From Ariolimax columbianus (taxonomy: Eukaryota; Mollusca; Gastropoda; Stylommatophora; Arionidae): a stretch of 64,000 nucleotides of DNA. The notes under the pieces are model-generated. The model searched no databases, was not told where the DNA came from, and saw nothing but the letters and a program-made list of their open reading frames with translations. The translations under genes were made by a program, and so were the position numbers. Position 1 is the stretch's first letter; each line of letters starts with the position of its first letter. The stretch is from NCBI GenBank assembly GCA_036924085.1, contig JAVGWX010000012.1:27880901-27944900 (forward strand), in the 5' to 3' direction. Shown in pieces: positions 46,656 to 57,504 of this stretch.

Positions 46656-46742
46656 TAGATTGTCTGTAAATCCTGCATGACTTAAAAATTTAGGTCTGCA
46701 AATATAGCATGACTAATAGATTTAGGTCTGCAATTCTTAGTG

Positions 46743-47385
46743 GCTGCGCTCTCGACTCGCTCCGGTGATTGTGTCGAGTTTTCCGATGTTTGGTGGTTCT
46801 AGTTCGGATTATATTTCACAACTCCTTCACCAGGTGGTATCAAGGACTTTACTTTATGGAATTGATGTGCTTTCGATTGGTTATCCTGTTTATTATGCTG
46901 CATTTCATTGCATTTCATGCCTGGCTCAAGCCGTAGAATGACGGAATACAACGTTCGCTTAACTGCTCACCAGAATTCAGTCCAGATTACCACTACTCAA
47001 GGACCTATCTCCTCGGACTGAAGCCGACTTTCTCCTGCCCGCCTCTCCCTGCACCGGAGGTTACACGATACCTCTCCCAACCTCCTATTCTCAGCATAGC
47101 AAGGGTCACAATGATCAAAAGGTGAACATGATCAGAAGCCTCAGCGGCGGGACACATAAAAACAGGGAGTTGGACATGGACAGCCATGGAAAGCTTGAAA
47201 CAAACATTGTTCTAACACACTCCTCGCGACCCTCATCCCAAGGCTGCAGAGTACACAGCTCTACCTCGGGAGTCTGTAGGGATCTCGATCGACACGCTAC
47301 GCATGAACACGGCCTCAGCAGTTGGACATGGTAGTGGTCGATCGAAGCAACAGACTTTTGACGCCTACGCGAACATTATTATTGT
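46743..47385 (+). mobile_element. non-autonomous element sharing an RTE-like tail
   Basis: A ~640-bp segment inserted between 32-bp repeat blocks. It ends CGCGAACATTATTATTGTTA, like the AAGCGAACATTATTATTATT tail of the RTE-like LINE at 32.3 kb. AATTCTT occurs at both edges (46,732 and 47,391), a possible short target-site duplication. No coding homology seen. Confidence 0.6.
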
Positions 47386-47550
47386 TATTAATTCTTGAAT
47401 GACTAATCAATTAAGGTATGAAAATCTTGCATGACTAATAAATCCGATTCTGTAAATCTTGCATGATTAATAAATCTGATTCTGTAAATCTTGCATGATT
47501 AATAAATCTGATTCTGTAAATCTTGCATTTCTAATAAAACTGGGTTTTCG

Positions 47551-47880
47551 GCTGAGCATCACATGAGTTCCAGCGGCCCATAGCTGATTGCGAGCGTCAG
47601 GGCCAGCAAACCAGAGCTTCCAAGACCCTTCTACACCTCCATGTGGTGATCCTGGATAACAGGCTGCAACAGAGCAGACTAGCTAAGGAGAAGGGATCAA
47701 AGAGGGAAGGCTAACCTGGTACTCAAAAAATGCTTGCTGAAGTTGGATGTGTCGGACAAAAGGTGCAATAGCAGTCAAGCTGTAAACTACAATACAACAC
47801 ATTCCGTTCTCTAGACTACATTTTGCTACTTAAGCCTTTTTCAGGACTTGGTAGCGGGAGATTGAGAACAAATGAAGTCA
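47551..47880 (+). mobile_element. GAA-tailed SINE family copy
   Basis: Sense plus: GAGCATCACATGAGTTCCAG..., GATCCTGGATAACAGGCTGC, TGCTGAAGTTGGATGTGTCGG, ending GGGAGATTGAGAACAAATGA (blocks shortened). AAACTGGGTT on the left and AAACTGAGTT on the right form a 10-bp target-site duplication with one change. The GAA tail is degraded. Confidence 0.85.
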
Positions 47881-48290
47881 AGTCGTTGTTAAACTGAGTT
47901 AGCAAATAAATCTTGTATGACTAATAAATTTAAGTTCTGCAAAACCTGCATGACTAATAAATCTGGGTCTGTAAATCTTGTTTTACCAATAAATTTAAAT
48001 CTGTAGATATTTTATTACCAATCAATTTAAGTCTGTAAATCTTGTATTACCAATAAATTTAAGTCTGTAAATCTTGTATTACCAATCAACTTCAGTCTGT
48101 AAGTCATGTATTACCAATCAATTTAAGTCTGTAAATCTTGTATCCCCAATAAATTTAGGTCTGTAAATCTTGAATCATCAATCAATTTAGGTGTGCGAAT
48201 CTTGTATTACCAAAAAATGTAGGTTTGCAAATCTTGAATTACCAATAAATTTAAGTCTGAAAAACTTGTATGACTAATACATTTGAACAG

Positions 48291-48518
48291 AGAAGAAGAA
48301 AAACCTATTCATGCTGAAAAGTTCAATGCAGCTGAATATTATTTAAAACCCAAACACTTTTGGTTCAAATGCTGAAAACCTTGCTACTGTATACACCTGA
48401 ATGCCATTAGCTTTCTACTCAGAGAAATGTTGGCTTAAATACAAGCAAGGCTAAAATGCAACTTTGTTTGTTAGTTAGGTATGTGTGCCTCAATTTTGTG
48501 AGACCATTCATTTCAGGG
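48291..48518. other. no recognisable gene
   Basis: Nothing recognised. Confidence 0.4.
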
Positions 48519-48640
48519 AGAAGCTCCAGCAGATAGCAGCCTCCACCTCTTCTCTGGAAGAGGCTTGGAGCCATGCTGCAGCAGTGGGTCATGGATGTGA
48601 CCGACTGACACAGCAGGCCTCAGAGCCCTGTAAAAGTAGA
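48519..48640 (+). pseudogene. RTE-like LINE C-terminal scrap
   Basis: LQQIAASTSSLEEAWSHAAA matches the extreme C-terminal block of the RTE-like copy at 31.8-32.3 kb (WLQQIA...WVMDVAD), followed by GGTCATGGATGTGACCGACT. Confidence 0.8.
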
Positions 48641-48689
48641 GTAAAGATCCCGTCACACCATGCAACGCATAGAAAATATGCTGTTAGCC

Positions 48690-48935
48690 CATATTATTTT
48701 CTAACCCACGGTGGATGATGTGGTCAGCATCACGCCGGCCGCCTTTACTTCCCGGATTAAACCGGTAGCTATTTAAGGCTGGGTCGACCCGGGAGTCGTT
48801 GCGGTCTGAAAAAACATTTCCGCCTCAACTGCGGGATGAACCCAGGACCACTCAGATGCGAAGACAGCTCGCTAGCCACTACGCTATGCAGCTTCAGACG
48901 CACAAGCAATCATTATTATTATCATTATTTTTCCT
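48690..48935 (-). mobile_element. tRNA-headed SINE, antisense
   Basis: Best SINE promoter in the window. On minus: TAGCGTAGTGGCTAGCGAGC (box A) and TCCTGGGTTCATCCCGC (box B), then a GC-rich body with CTGGGTCGACC...GGTTTAATCCGGGAAG. Tail sequence CATTATTATTATC lies at the head-proximal flank. The body differs from the other SINE families here. Confidence 0.75.
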
Positions 48936-50214
48936 TTCAACTTTAGGCAGAGCCCTTTTGGTTATATCCGAGTATGTTCATCATCTTGATGGTGTGGCAG
49001 AAGCTTTGCATTAACTCTGACAAGGGCTAAATTATTTTGTATTATAATAGTACATGTCAGAACATTTGTATGTTTTAAAACAACTTAAATTAAAATTTAA
49101 TTAATCTTTGCCTTAAAGAAAATATTTTGAAAAGTACATGCCAAAAAAACAAAACATAAATATATTTTCTTTAAAAATGAACAAACAGGAGCACACAGCC
49201 AGATATAACAAACAATCAACAAAAATATTTACAACAAAGAATTACACATCAGTAAAATACGTGTAACAAAGACTTCACCTAAACTGGCTGCAAAAAATTA
49301 TGACAGCATAAAAACAGCAAACTTGGTAGGCGACCTATGATAAAACTCAGAGCCCAATGTCAAAAATAAAGAAAATTTGTCAGTTTATACAAGGGCACAG
49401 GGACAAAAACTATAATGTTACATGCAAATGGTCTTCATCGGAGACTAAGAACAAAACAAAAGAAAATGTCTTCCTAATCTAAACTATAAAGGTGTAGTGA
49501 ATAAAGAATTACAAACATAGTTAAGTTAATAAATATTTTTTTAATGAGTTTACTTCCCATAGTGACACTACCTTGCCGGATCCAAACATATGCATGTTTG
49601 GGTTGTGAGCCATGTAACTAACCAATTCACAACCCAGAAGAATAAATAAAAATGGCAGTGCAAAAAAAGAGGTGTATAAAAGATGAACTAGAAAAAAACA
49701 ATGAAAAGAACAACAAGAAGTTTCTAAAATACAACGGCAGCAAGAAATAATACCATATCACGAAGAATAGTGTATGGAATGAGCTGGCAATCAGAAATCA
49801 ATTACAAAACACAAGAAGTATTCCAAATTTTGACAGCAAAAGCATAATAAACAATGGACTGGAAAAACATAAATAATTTTTTTTTTTTTACACAAGAAGC
49901 ATAGAGACAATTACCCGAGAACATTGTTGGTTTTTTTAATTAAGTCTCTCAAAATTGACTGGCTAAAAAAAAGTATATAAAAAATTGACAAGATAGCAAA
50001 CAAAAAAGACAACAAATTGTTTAAAAATGAAATTAAGAAAAATTTATAAACGAAAAAAAAGTTCTTCCAAAAAAGGCTGCATACAAAGAAGTATTTAATT
50101 AAATGATGAACTGGAAATAATAAACTTATTTAGAAACCACTGCTAATTGACATTTATTAAAATACAGGATTTCTCAAATGGTTCTACACAGTCCACTAGT
50201 TTTCCACAAGAATT
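48936..50214. other. A-rich, no recognisable gene
   Basis: Strongly A-rich with many K/N/Q codons but no homology, apart from one SINE head at 49,553-49,625. Confidence 0.5.
49553..49625 (-). mobile_element. tRNA-like SINE head, antisense, single copy of the 12.5-kb array unit
   Basis: On minus: TTGGTTAGTTACATGGCTCA, CAACCCAAACATGCATATG, TTTGGATCCGGCAAGGTAGT, then GTCACTATGGGA. This is the same order as the amplified units at 12.49-12.95 kb. Confidence 0.75.
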
Positions 50215-50226
50215 CACTAGGGGTTT

Positions 50227-50568
50227 GGCTTGGCTTAGTTCATTCTCAATCTCCCGCTACCAAACACTGAAAGGGCTTAAGTAACAGAATGTAGTCCAGA
50301 GAACGGAATGCATTGTGTGATAGTTTACAGCTTGACTGCGATATTTGCACCTTTCGGTCCAACACATCCGACTTAAGCAAACATTTATTGAGTACCGGGT
50401 TAGCATTCCCTCTTTGATCCCTTCTCCTTAGCCAGTCTGCCCTGCTGCAGCCTGTTATCCTGGATCACCGCGTGGAGATGTAGAAGAGTCTTGACAGCTT
50501 TGGTTCGCTGACCCTGACACTAGCAGTCAGCTATGAGTCGCTGACCACTGCAGCTCATGCACTGCTCC
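50227..50568 (-). mobile_element. GAA-SINE family copy, antisense, with perfect 12-bp target-site duplication
   Basis: Flanked by CACTAGGGGTTT at 50,215-50,226 and 50,569-50,580. The body matches the copies at 34.2 and 63.0 kb. The usual TTC tail on plus is replaced by GGCTTGGCTTAG, so tail sequence can vary. Confidence 0.95.
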
Positions 50569-50580
50569 CACTAGGGGTTT

Positions 50581-51531
50581 AACAATAAGTACCTGATTGA
50601 ACAAAAAGTTTTTTAAACTCATTTCATGTCATTTGCCGAATCGTGTGTCACAGCACATTCAGTTGCAGTCTTTTCTCTGTACACTGCGTCACATGAGTTG
50701 TTTCGTTTTTGTCCGTCGTTCTAGTTTTACTACTACATCTTTTAGTATCTACATTTATCCTTACAGTTTAAGGTATTAATAGCGCCATTTTAAATTGTGG
50801 ATTTGGTACTGTGCGTTTGTTTCAAATGTTGATGTTACTTCTGTTTCTGGTGTATTTGTGGTTCCTAAAGATGCGCTAAACGTAAACAATCTTTACTAAA
50901 TGTGTCATATCTTCACTTCTATTGGATATATTACCTTCAAATTTGGTCTGGGCTTCACTAATTGGTTAATGAACTAATGCCTAGAAGCATAAAATATATC
51001 AACATTGCGCATGCTAAGATAATCATGTCAAGTAAGCATACAATATGTTACTGTGTATTGAGATTTGTGTTTCATTGGCTTTAATATTTGCTCCTGTTTC
51101 TTCTAAAGTACTGTATGTATTGCTATGTAACCTTATTATTCTTATAGATTGTCCATTTTCCTTCAAATTGGTGTATAATAAGATTCATATATGTTAATTT
51201 AGTGACATGTAATTATGATTTCAAAAATATAATCTCTTGTTCTTATTGCCTCCCTTAAATTGACTGGGTACAGTTGAGAAAACAATTGCGCATGCAAAGA
51301 GTTAAATTTTGAACACCAGGTGATAATAGCATTTGCAGTGGTGGGTGCAGTCACTCAGCAGCTCATATGTCAGTGCACAATCATCTATGTTTGATTTCCA
51401 TAATATTTGAACCTATGGTTAGTTAACACATCTCTATTCAAATTTGTCAATAAGTATGCATTTGTAAAATGCATTCACTAAAATCAATAAAAGGACCACA
51501 AACAATTATTATTATTAGGTTATTGTGCAAG
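50581..51531. other. no recognisable gene
   Basis: AT-rich. A 60-codon frame at 50,597-50,779 has no recognisable family. Confidence 0.4.
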
Positions 51532-51735
51532 GCATCCAAAACTGCAGACTTTCGTCAACAAGTGTCTTCATCGCATACTTCGTGTTAGGTGGCCAGAGGT
51601 AATGGTAAACACATATCTGTGGGAAAGAACACAACAACCAATGGAGTACTAGACTGGGGATATAAAGTGGGGATGGGTAGAGCATGTTCAGAAAGAAACC
51701 AGAGAGCATAATCAACATGCGCTGAACCTACAGTG
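51532..51735 (+). pseudogene. LINE reverse-transcriptase C-terminal fragment
   Basis: The plus frame KLQTFVNKCLHRILRVRWPE then IKWGWVEHV matches the LINE block FVNKCLRRILxIRWPE...KWGWIGH. About 200 bp, directly followed by the 35-bp array. Confidence 0.85.
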
Positions 51736-51737
51736 TG

Positions 51738-52425
51738 TGTATCGAATCTGGGGTTTCTAGAGCCTATAGGAGTGTCTCAAATCTGGAGTGACTAGAGCAT
51801 ATGGGGGTGTCTCAAGTCTGGAGTGACTAGAGCCTATGGGGGTGTCTCAAGTCTGAAGTGACTAGAGCATATGGGGGTGTATCAAAACTGGAGTAACTAG
51901 AGCCTATTGGGGTGTCTAAAGTCTGGAGTGACTAGCGCCTATGGGGGTGTCTCAAGTCTAGAGTGACTAGAGCTTATGGTGGTGTCTCAAGTCTGGAGTG
52001 ACTAAAGCCTATAGGGGTGTATCAAGTCTTGGGTAACTAGAGCCTATGGCATGTCTCAAATATGGGGTGTTTCAAGTCTGGGGTAACTAGAGCCTATGAG
52101 GGTGTATCAAGTCTGGGGGGGTATCTGGGGTATTTCAAGCCTAATAGGGTAACTAGAGCCTAATGGGTCACTTCGTCATGGGTGTCTCAAGTCTGAGGTG
52201 TTTCAAGTCTAACAGGGTGTCTCAAGTCTGAGGTGTTTCAAGTCTAACAGAGTGTCTCAAGTCTAATGAAGTGTCTCAAGCCTAATGGAATGTCTCAAGC
52301 CTAGTGAAGCATCTTAGGCACAATAGGGTATCTTAAGTCTAATGGACTGTCTCAACCATAATGGGATGACTCGAGCATAACGAGATGTCTGGAGTGACTC
52401 ATTCCTAACAGGGTGTCTCAATACC
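51738..52425. repeat. 35-bp minisatellite, about 18 copies
   Basis: GTCTGGAGTGACTAGAGCCT then ATGGGGGTGTCTCAA. GGAGTGACTAG at 51,785 and 51,820 gives the period. It decays to the right into GTGTCTCAAGTCTAA variants. Confidence 0.92.
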
Positions 52426-52903
52426 TTTTCTCCAGGTTCCCGTTTTCTTCTCTCTAACTCTTTCTTTCTGTCTCAAATTCCCCCTCTTTCCTTATCCCTT
52501 CTTACTACCCTGTAACAGTTTCAACCCGAGCATGAACGTTTAGGGCAGGGGTGATGTGGTCGGTGACTCTGTGAACAAAGGTACCTGAATATGTGCCAAG
52601 GTCACTGTCCATCTGGACACTATGCCAAGGTCACTCACCATCTCCATACTAAGTCAACAAAGGAAAACAGGGGGTTGGGGGAAAGAATGTGTTTAGTCCA
52701 GGTAGACGCTAGGTGTTGACCACTCTGGCGTTCCGATTTGGGTAGTGTGGGATGAGTGACAGACAGAGGCCAGCAGAGCTTGCTGCGTCATTTTGAGTGA
52801 CAGGAATTTAGAGTGATTCGTTCCAATCACAGAAGGACATTGGACAGCTCTGATACTGCTTGAGACTATATAATACTAGACAAAGTTTAACTCAAGCAGA
52901 CTG

Positions 52904-52978
<75 letters not shown>

Positions 52979-53720
52979 AATGTGTTATGTCAAGATCACC
53001 TGCCTGAGGGGATCTGAGTGTCACAGAATACAAATGTGAGGACGAGTTTTTGAGAGTGTGTTGAGGGTGCAGATAAGGGGAGGGGAGTGTGCGACGAGAG
53101 TTGGGTTGGATTAGTTGGGAGCAAGATCAATAGCTTATGCTTATAAACTCTGTGTATCTATTTAGATAAGATTGTATTTCTTGTGTTGTTTGTAATTTCA
53201 TTGCACTCACTTTAACAGTTGTTGTATGAGTATGATTTAATAAATATGCCACCTGCTGCGTGCTATGTTATTTGCTGTGTGTGGTCATGAATGATGTTGA
53301 TACATGTGGTAACATTCTAGATAGAATAACCACAGTGGAAACCTGGACTCTGCTACAATCCCCTCCCCTCCAATTAAATACATATGACCCAAATTCCAAC
53401 AATTATCTACTTTATGTGTCACATATTCTAGTTCCAACCAGCCTAAACATTATAGTTTATCAACGCAAACATTTTTTTAGCAGTTTTTATCTATATTATT
53501 AAAATTTGTAAGTCTCAGCTGTATTGTCATCTGTCCCTGGCGAAGAACATTTTCTTATAACTTAGATTTCAATTTGGTATTCGTGCTTCACTTTCAAATT
53601 ATTAGTACTTCATTGTCACTCTTCACATCTACTACCTGTGTTCTGTTTTCAAATTATTAGTACATTTTTGTCATCCTTCACATCCACTATTTGTAATTTC
53701 GTATATCTGTCATCCTCGAT
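52426..53720. other. no recognisable gene; (AT)n microsatellite inside
   Basis: An (AT)n run at 52,905-52,976. A ~60-bp phrase (TTCAAATTATTAGTACxT...TGTCAyyCTTCACATC) is duplicated at 53,595 and 53,650. No gene recognised. Confidence 0.5.
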
Positions 53721-53721
53721 T

Positions 53722-53845
53722 TTAAATGGAGTTTAATGTAGATAAATGTACAGAGTCATCTACAGGGGTAGATCCAATATGGAACATAATTACAGAATGG
53801 GCGAGAACAATATTAGAAAGATAGATAAGGAAAGAGACCTACAGA
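53722..53845 (+). pseudogene. CR1-like LINE fragment
   Basis: ATGGAGTTTAATGTAGATAA and AACATAATTACAGAATGGGC...AAAGATAGATAAGGAAAG match the MEFNVDKCT...MGENNIRKIDKERDL segment of the copy at 37.5-37.66 kb. Confidence 0.85.
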
Positions 53846-53849
53846 AAAG

Positions 53850-54065
53850 GAAAGGGCTGGAGATGTAGTATACATGCCTGACAACAGATGGACATGTAGA
53901 ACAGTGTTCTGATGGTCCTAAGCTTCCATGCGATAGCGGGATGGATTGAACAAAGACTTAGGTCACGATTGGTAAGCAGTGGAAAAGATCGAGACAGAAT
54001 ATTCTTGATCCTCACATATGGCATAATTGACAAGACAGTTTTCCTAAACGAGGAAGAAGAAAAAA
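53850..54065 (+). pseudogene. RTE-like LINE 3' end
   Basis: Matches the 3' end of the decayed RT at 15.85-16.05 kb: CAACAGATGGACATGTAGAA, GGAAAAGATCGAGACAGAAT and CTCACATATGGCATAATTG have near-identical counterparts there. Confidence 0.75.
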
Positions 54066-54329
54066 TGAAGAAGAGCGGTCCACACAAGGATATAAAAAAA
54101 TAAAAAGTGACTGTGAAGCTGGCAAACGAGCAGCTAATATTGGACGCAAACATAAAATGTCATGGAAAAAAAAATTAAGCTGTTGCAAAATGACCAGTAC
54201 TTCATATATTTAAGTATATGTTCAGTTCAAGTACCATCTTCACATCAATGGTCAGCAACAATGTATCTCCAATGTTTTGTCTCTTGCTTTGATGGTGCAA
54301 TCTGCCAGGCTTTTGACTGTACATCTTTT
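54066..54329. other. no recognisable gene
   Basis: Nothing recognised. Confidence 0.4.
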
Positions 54330-54797
54330 GATTTTACCCTTGGAATCAAGATGCTGAGCCTAGCAAAGAGTGGAGGAGCATCCCCACAAACAGACCTATC
54401 GCATATGATGAGGCCAAGACCATAATTAAAGCCAACTTCAGGGTAAAATGGGCTGATCAAAACCCCGACTTCCGAAAAGAAGACAGCTACTATAACTTAA
54501 CTAGAGAAGAGCAAGTCATCATCTTCAGACTGAGAACTGGGCATAACAGACTCAAGGGTCATCTTGACAACAAAATAAGGATTGGGACAGATGACAGGTG
54601 CCCATGTGGGGGGCATATCATGACAGTGGAACACATCCTGCAAAGCTGCATGCTCACGCAGGAAAATAGAGAACAATACTGGCCTTGTGAGACAGATATG
54701 AGACAAAAGCTGTATGGAGATGAAACAGCCTTACAAACAACGGTGTCCTTTGTAAAAGAAACCGGAACCTTGATCTGAGGATGAACGATGAAGAAGA
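54330..54797 (+). pseudogene. I-group LINE (family B) 3' end
   Basis: The RNase H tail is decayed (LAKSGGASPQTDLSH), with a frameshift at about 54,405. The frame then runs AKTIIKANFRVKWADQNPDF, YYNLTREEQVIIFRLRTGH, RCPCGGHIMTVEHILQSC to the stop TGA at about 54,776, and ends GATGAAGAAGAAGAAG. The CxC-H-C motif is intact. Only family B copy with this much coding sequence. The antisense remnant at 455-692 is its sibling. Confidence 0.92.
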
Positions 54798-55133
54798 AGA
54801 AGATGCTGAGCAGTGCACGAGTTGCAGTGGTCAGCGACTCAAAGCTGATTGCTAGTATCAGGTCCAGCAAACCAGACCCTTCTACAGCTCCACGCGATGA
54901 TCCTGGACAACAGGCTGCAGCAGAGCATACTGGCTGAGGAGAATGGATCAAAGAGGGAAGGCTAACCCGGCACCCAAAAGTGTCTGCTGATGTATTGAAC
55001 CGAAAGGTACAAATATCAGTCAAGCTGTAAACTATGACAACGTATTTCGTTCTCTGGACAACATCCTGCTACTTGCAAAGCCCTTTACAGAGATTGGTAG
55101 CGGGAGTTTGAGAACGAACAAAGAAGAAGAAGA
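54798..55133 (+). mobile_element. GAA-tailed SINE sitting in a LINE's GAA tail
   Basis: The head starts ATGCTGAGCAGTGCACGAGT right after the LINE's GAAGAAGAAG. Its own end is GAGAACGAACAAAGAAGAAG followed by AAGATATT. GAAGAAGAAGAT is at both edges, so it is either a target-site duplication within the LINE tail or a template switch joining LINE and SINE. Confidence 0.85.
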
Positions 55134-55137
55134 TATT

Positions 55138-55520
55138 ATTCTCCCACTTTAAGCGTTGCTTACCTCTGGCCCGTTTCCTCTCCACCTTTCCTTCCAGTAT
55201 TGTTTTCAGTAAGATGTTATGTCTTATCATGTGATCCAAATATCTTAACTGTCTTAAATCTGGTTTTGTTTATCAATTCTCTTTACACCACTAATTACTC
55301 CAAGATTTCTTTATCTGTTCTCATTTGTTATCAATAGATGTATCCATTGCTTCTATATTTCAACATTTCAAAGATGTCAATTTTCTTCTCTGTTTGTTTG
55401 TTCATTTTTCTTGTTTCTTTGACATACAGTAAAGATGAATATATATAACACCAGATCACTCTGATTGTTAATTTGTGAGTTATTTCTTTGGATGTCATCA
55501 TAAGTCTTGTTGGGAAAACT
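55138..55520 (-). pseudogene. LINE C-terminal fragment, antisense
   Basis: The minus frame reads QLRYLDHMIRHNILLKTILE then KVERKRARGKQR, a LINE C-terminal block (RxLxYLGH...TILEGxxxGxRxRGRQR). The segment 55,270-55,500 is homologous to 59,285-59,530. Confidence 0.75.
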
Positions 55521-55789
55521 GAGTTGAAAATGGAGAAGTTATTGCTAATCTGAGATGGTTATTCTTGAAAAAGCAAGTATGTGTGTTTTATTTGTCAGGA
55601 AAATGAAGTTCCTATATCAAATATATACTTCCTAGAAACCGTCATTCACTATGACACTTAAATTTATTTCTGGTTTGTCAATTCTTTATCCGTTTTATTT
55701 CCTCGGTCTTATAAATCTTCCTCAGCGGATTTCAGAATTGGCATAATGCTGTGATGATTGTGTTTTTAAATAGTTATTTTAGCAAGGAC

Positions 55790-56640
55790 TTACAATATAG
55801 TTTTTTAAACGAAGTCTAGCATATAGTTTTTTTTTAATGAAGGATACAGTATGTATTTTTTACAAGCGCCTACTGTATAGTTGTTTTTTTATGAGGGCCT
55901 ACCTACTGTATAGCTTTTATATTACGAGGATCATACGAGGACCCACTATATATTACGAGGATATAGTTTTTATGAAGGCCTACGGTATAATTAAAGTCCA
56001 ACAGTATTTTTTTTTTTATTAGGCTCTACTGTAAAGTTTTTCTTTTTAGAGAGGCCCAACCATATAGTTTTTACAAAAACCTACTGTTTAACCCGAGTGG
56101 TTTTCCTAGAGTCTTTGTGTATGACAAGGACTACATTAGCACCACTGCCTCACAGAGGCGACTGTGTGACATGATATAACACCGGCCATGGTTAGGTTGT
56201 TTATTTAGAGCAGCATAGATGGCGCCTAACAGGCTGCAGGTCTACTTTGCTCTAGTGTTTGCGTCTATTGAGATGAGCTAGCACATTGGTTAACCACCCT
56301 CCATAAGCGATTGTCCCAACGCAGTGGAGTATTAAGCTGCTCGAACCTAGCCCGCTAGGCAGGAAATCCTTCTTCCGGCTACATCCAGCTTATACCAGAG
56401 CTGAGACCTGCACAGGGGCATCTGCTCCTATAGATGTACAAGTCGACTAAGAACCTACTGTTTAATTAAGAGTCCACAGTATATTTTTTTCTATAAAGCT
56501 ATACTGTATTTTTGTTTTAGTGAGGACCTCCTGCATAATTAAGGGCCTACTGTATATTTTTTGTACAGGCTCTATGGTACAGTTTTTATTTAGTGAGGTT
56601 CTATAGGTATAACTGTAAACCCTTGTTCAGCATTTACATA
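55790..56640. repeat. degenerate 40-60-bp repeat split by an insertion
   Basis: CCTACTGTATAGTTTTTAT with ACGAGG or AGTGAGG recurs at 55,790-56,091 and 56,452-56,640. A 360-bp segment lies between. Confidence 0.75.
56092..56451. mobile_element. 360-bp retroelement-like insertion with perfect 14-bp target-site duplication
   Basis: Flanked by AACCTACTGTTTAA at 56,078-56,091 and 56,452-56,465. The body is GC-richer than its host and includes GAGCTAGCACATTGGTTAAC with a CCACCCTCC continuation (weakly box A-like) and GCTCGAACCTAGC. It matches no other repeat in the window. Strand and class are unknown. Confidence 0.85.
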
Positions 56641-56717
56641 AGCAGAAACACATGGTAAAGCTCTCTTACCTTGTCTCTTTCTAATTTCTGCTCTAATAGA
56701 AGACAGCTCTAAACATG

Positions 56718-57071
56718 TTAGTCATCTACCCAGAGGCCCGGATATCTGCGAACATAATTGTCATCAAAACAACAGAGGTTTTCCAAATTCTCCCTTAGCA
56801 AAAGGAACTCGTGAAGTTTGCAAGGCAGCGGTAAAGTTGGTATCACTTCTGGTAAAAACTGTGTTCCTATACACTTTCTAATTTCCTTTCTACACAAGTG
56901 CAGTAATGTTCTAGCATTCTGGCATAGTGGTCGCATAAGATCGTTAAGCCTTTTGTCCTTAGCAATGATTGAAAAGGGTTGACAATTCTCATTCAAAAGG
57001 ACAAACTGACCAGATGCTTTGATTAGAAAGTCCAAAGTCGCATCATCCTGTTCCGTATTCAATCCACTGGC
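56718..57071 (-). CDS. ankyrin repeat and SOCS box protein (ASB-type), last coding exon
   Basis: The only host gene recognised. On the minus strand an acceptor (TTTTCTTCCAG) precedes an exon of 118 codons with stop TAA at 56,718. It opens ASGLNTEQDD (an ankyrin helix end), then PLCQNARTLLHLCRKEIRKC and, after GTQFLPEVIPT, LPLPCKLHEFLLL. Hydrophobic LLHLCR (56-61), IRKCIG (64-69) and LPLP (80-83) are the SOCS box, which in ASB proteins recruits Elongin B/C and Cullin-5 to form a ubiquitin ligase. A 24-residue tail follows, longer than many ASBs. Frame phase is 0 and fits the exon at 60,274. A minus-strand AATAAA candidate lies at about 56,585-56,590. Which ASB paralogue is not decidable. Confidence 0.85.
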   Translation of the reverse strand, partial: ASGLNTEQDDATLDFLIKASGQFVLLNENCQPFSIIAKDKRLNDLMRPLCQNARTLLHLCRKEIRKCIGTQFLPEVIPTLPLPCKLHEFLLLRENLENLCCFDDNYVRRYPGLWVDD

Positions 57072-57504
57072 CTGGAAGAAAACAATGTTGAAAAGTTAGA
57101 CAACTCTTCTCAACGTAATAAAAAAAAATAGGTACCATGGTTTATTATTTTACCAAGACCTAAATGCGGAGCAAAGAATATCAAAACTGTAACTTGCATA
57201 AGAGACAACTAAGGAGGGTTTGACATGGTTATTCTATCCTGTAAAAACTTTGAAATACAACTAGTTCAATAGATATTGGCAGGTAAACATTTGATGACTT
57301 TGCATGTATTTGTTGAAGACATATGCTCTTAAGGGAGTTGAATAGGTACTGATTGATTGATTAATTTATTATTTCATGACCTGGTGTAGATTTCAATTCA
57401 AGTGGTGCCCAGGTTGATAAGAATAGAGCCACTGTAAATTTCATACATGTAACAGAAAGTAAGTAAAAAAAGTTGTGCATGGGGCCAGCTACCTCATCGT
57501 GTAA
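57072..57504. other. ASB intron, left part
   Basis: Intron sequence with a (TGAT)n-tailed short element at about 57,275-57,362, related to 45,350-45,437. Confidence 0.6.

Larger units (their letters stand above)
45755..48290. repeat. 32-bp minisatellite in four blocks, split by insertions
   Basis: The unit AATCTTGCATGACTAATAAA plus TTTAGGTCTGTA (32 bp; GCATGATTAA at 47,461 and 47,493) occurs at about 45,755-45,910, 46,650-46,742, 47,386-47,550 and 47,887-48,290. The gaps hold a LINE fragment, a ~640-bp element and a GAA-SINE, so one array was repeatedly invaded. Confidence 0.9.

Noticed and set aside
48840..48900. A genuine tRNA gene
   Set aside because: Good box A and B sequences, but no acceptor stem pairing and a SINE body follows.
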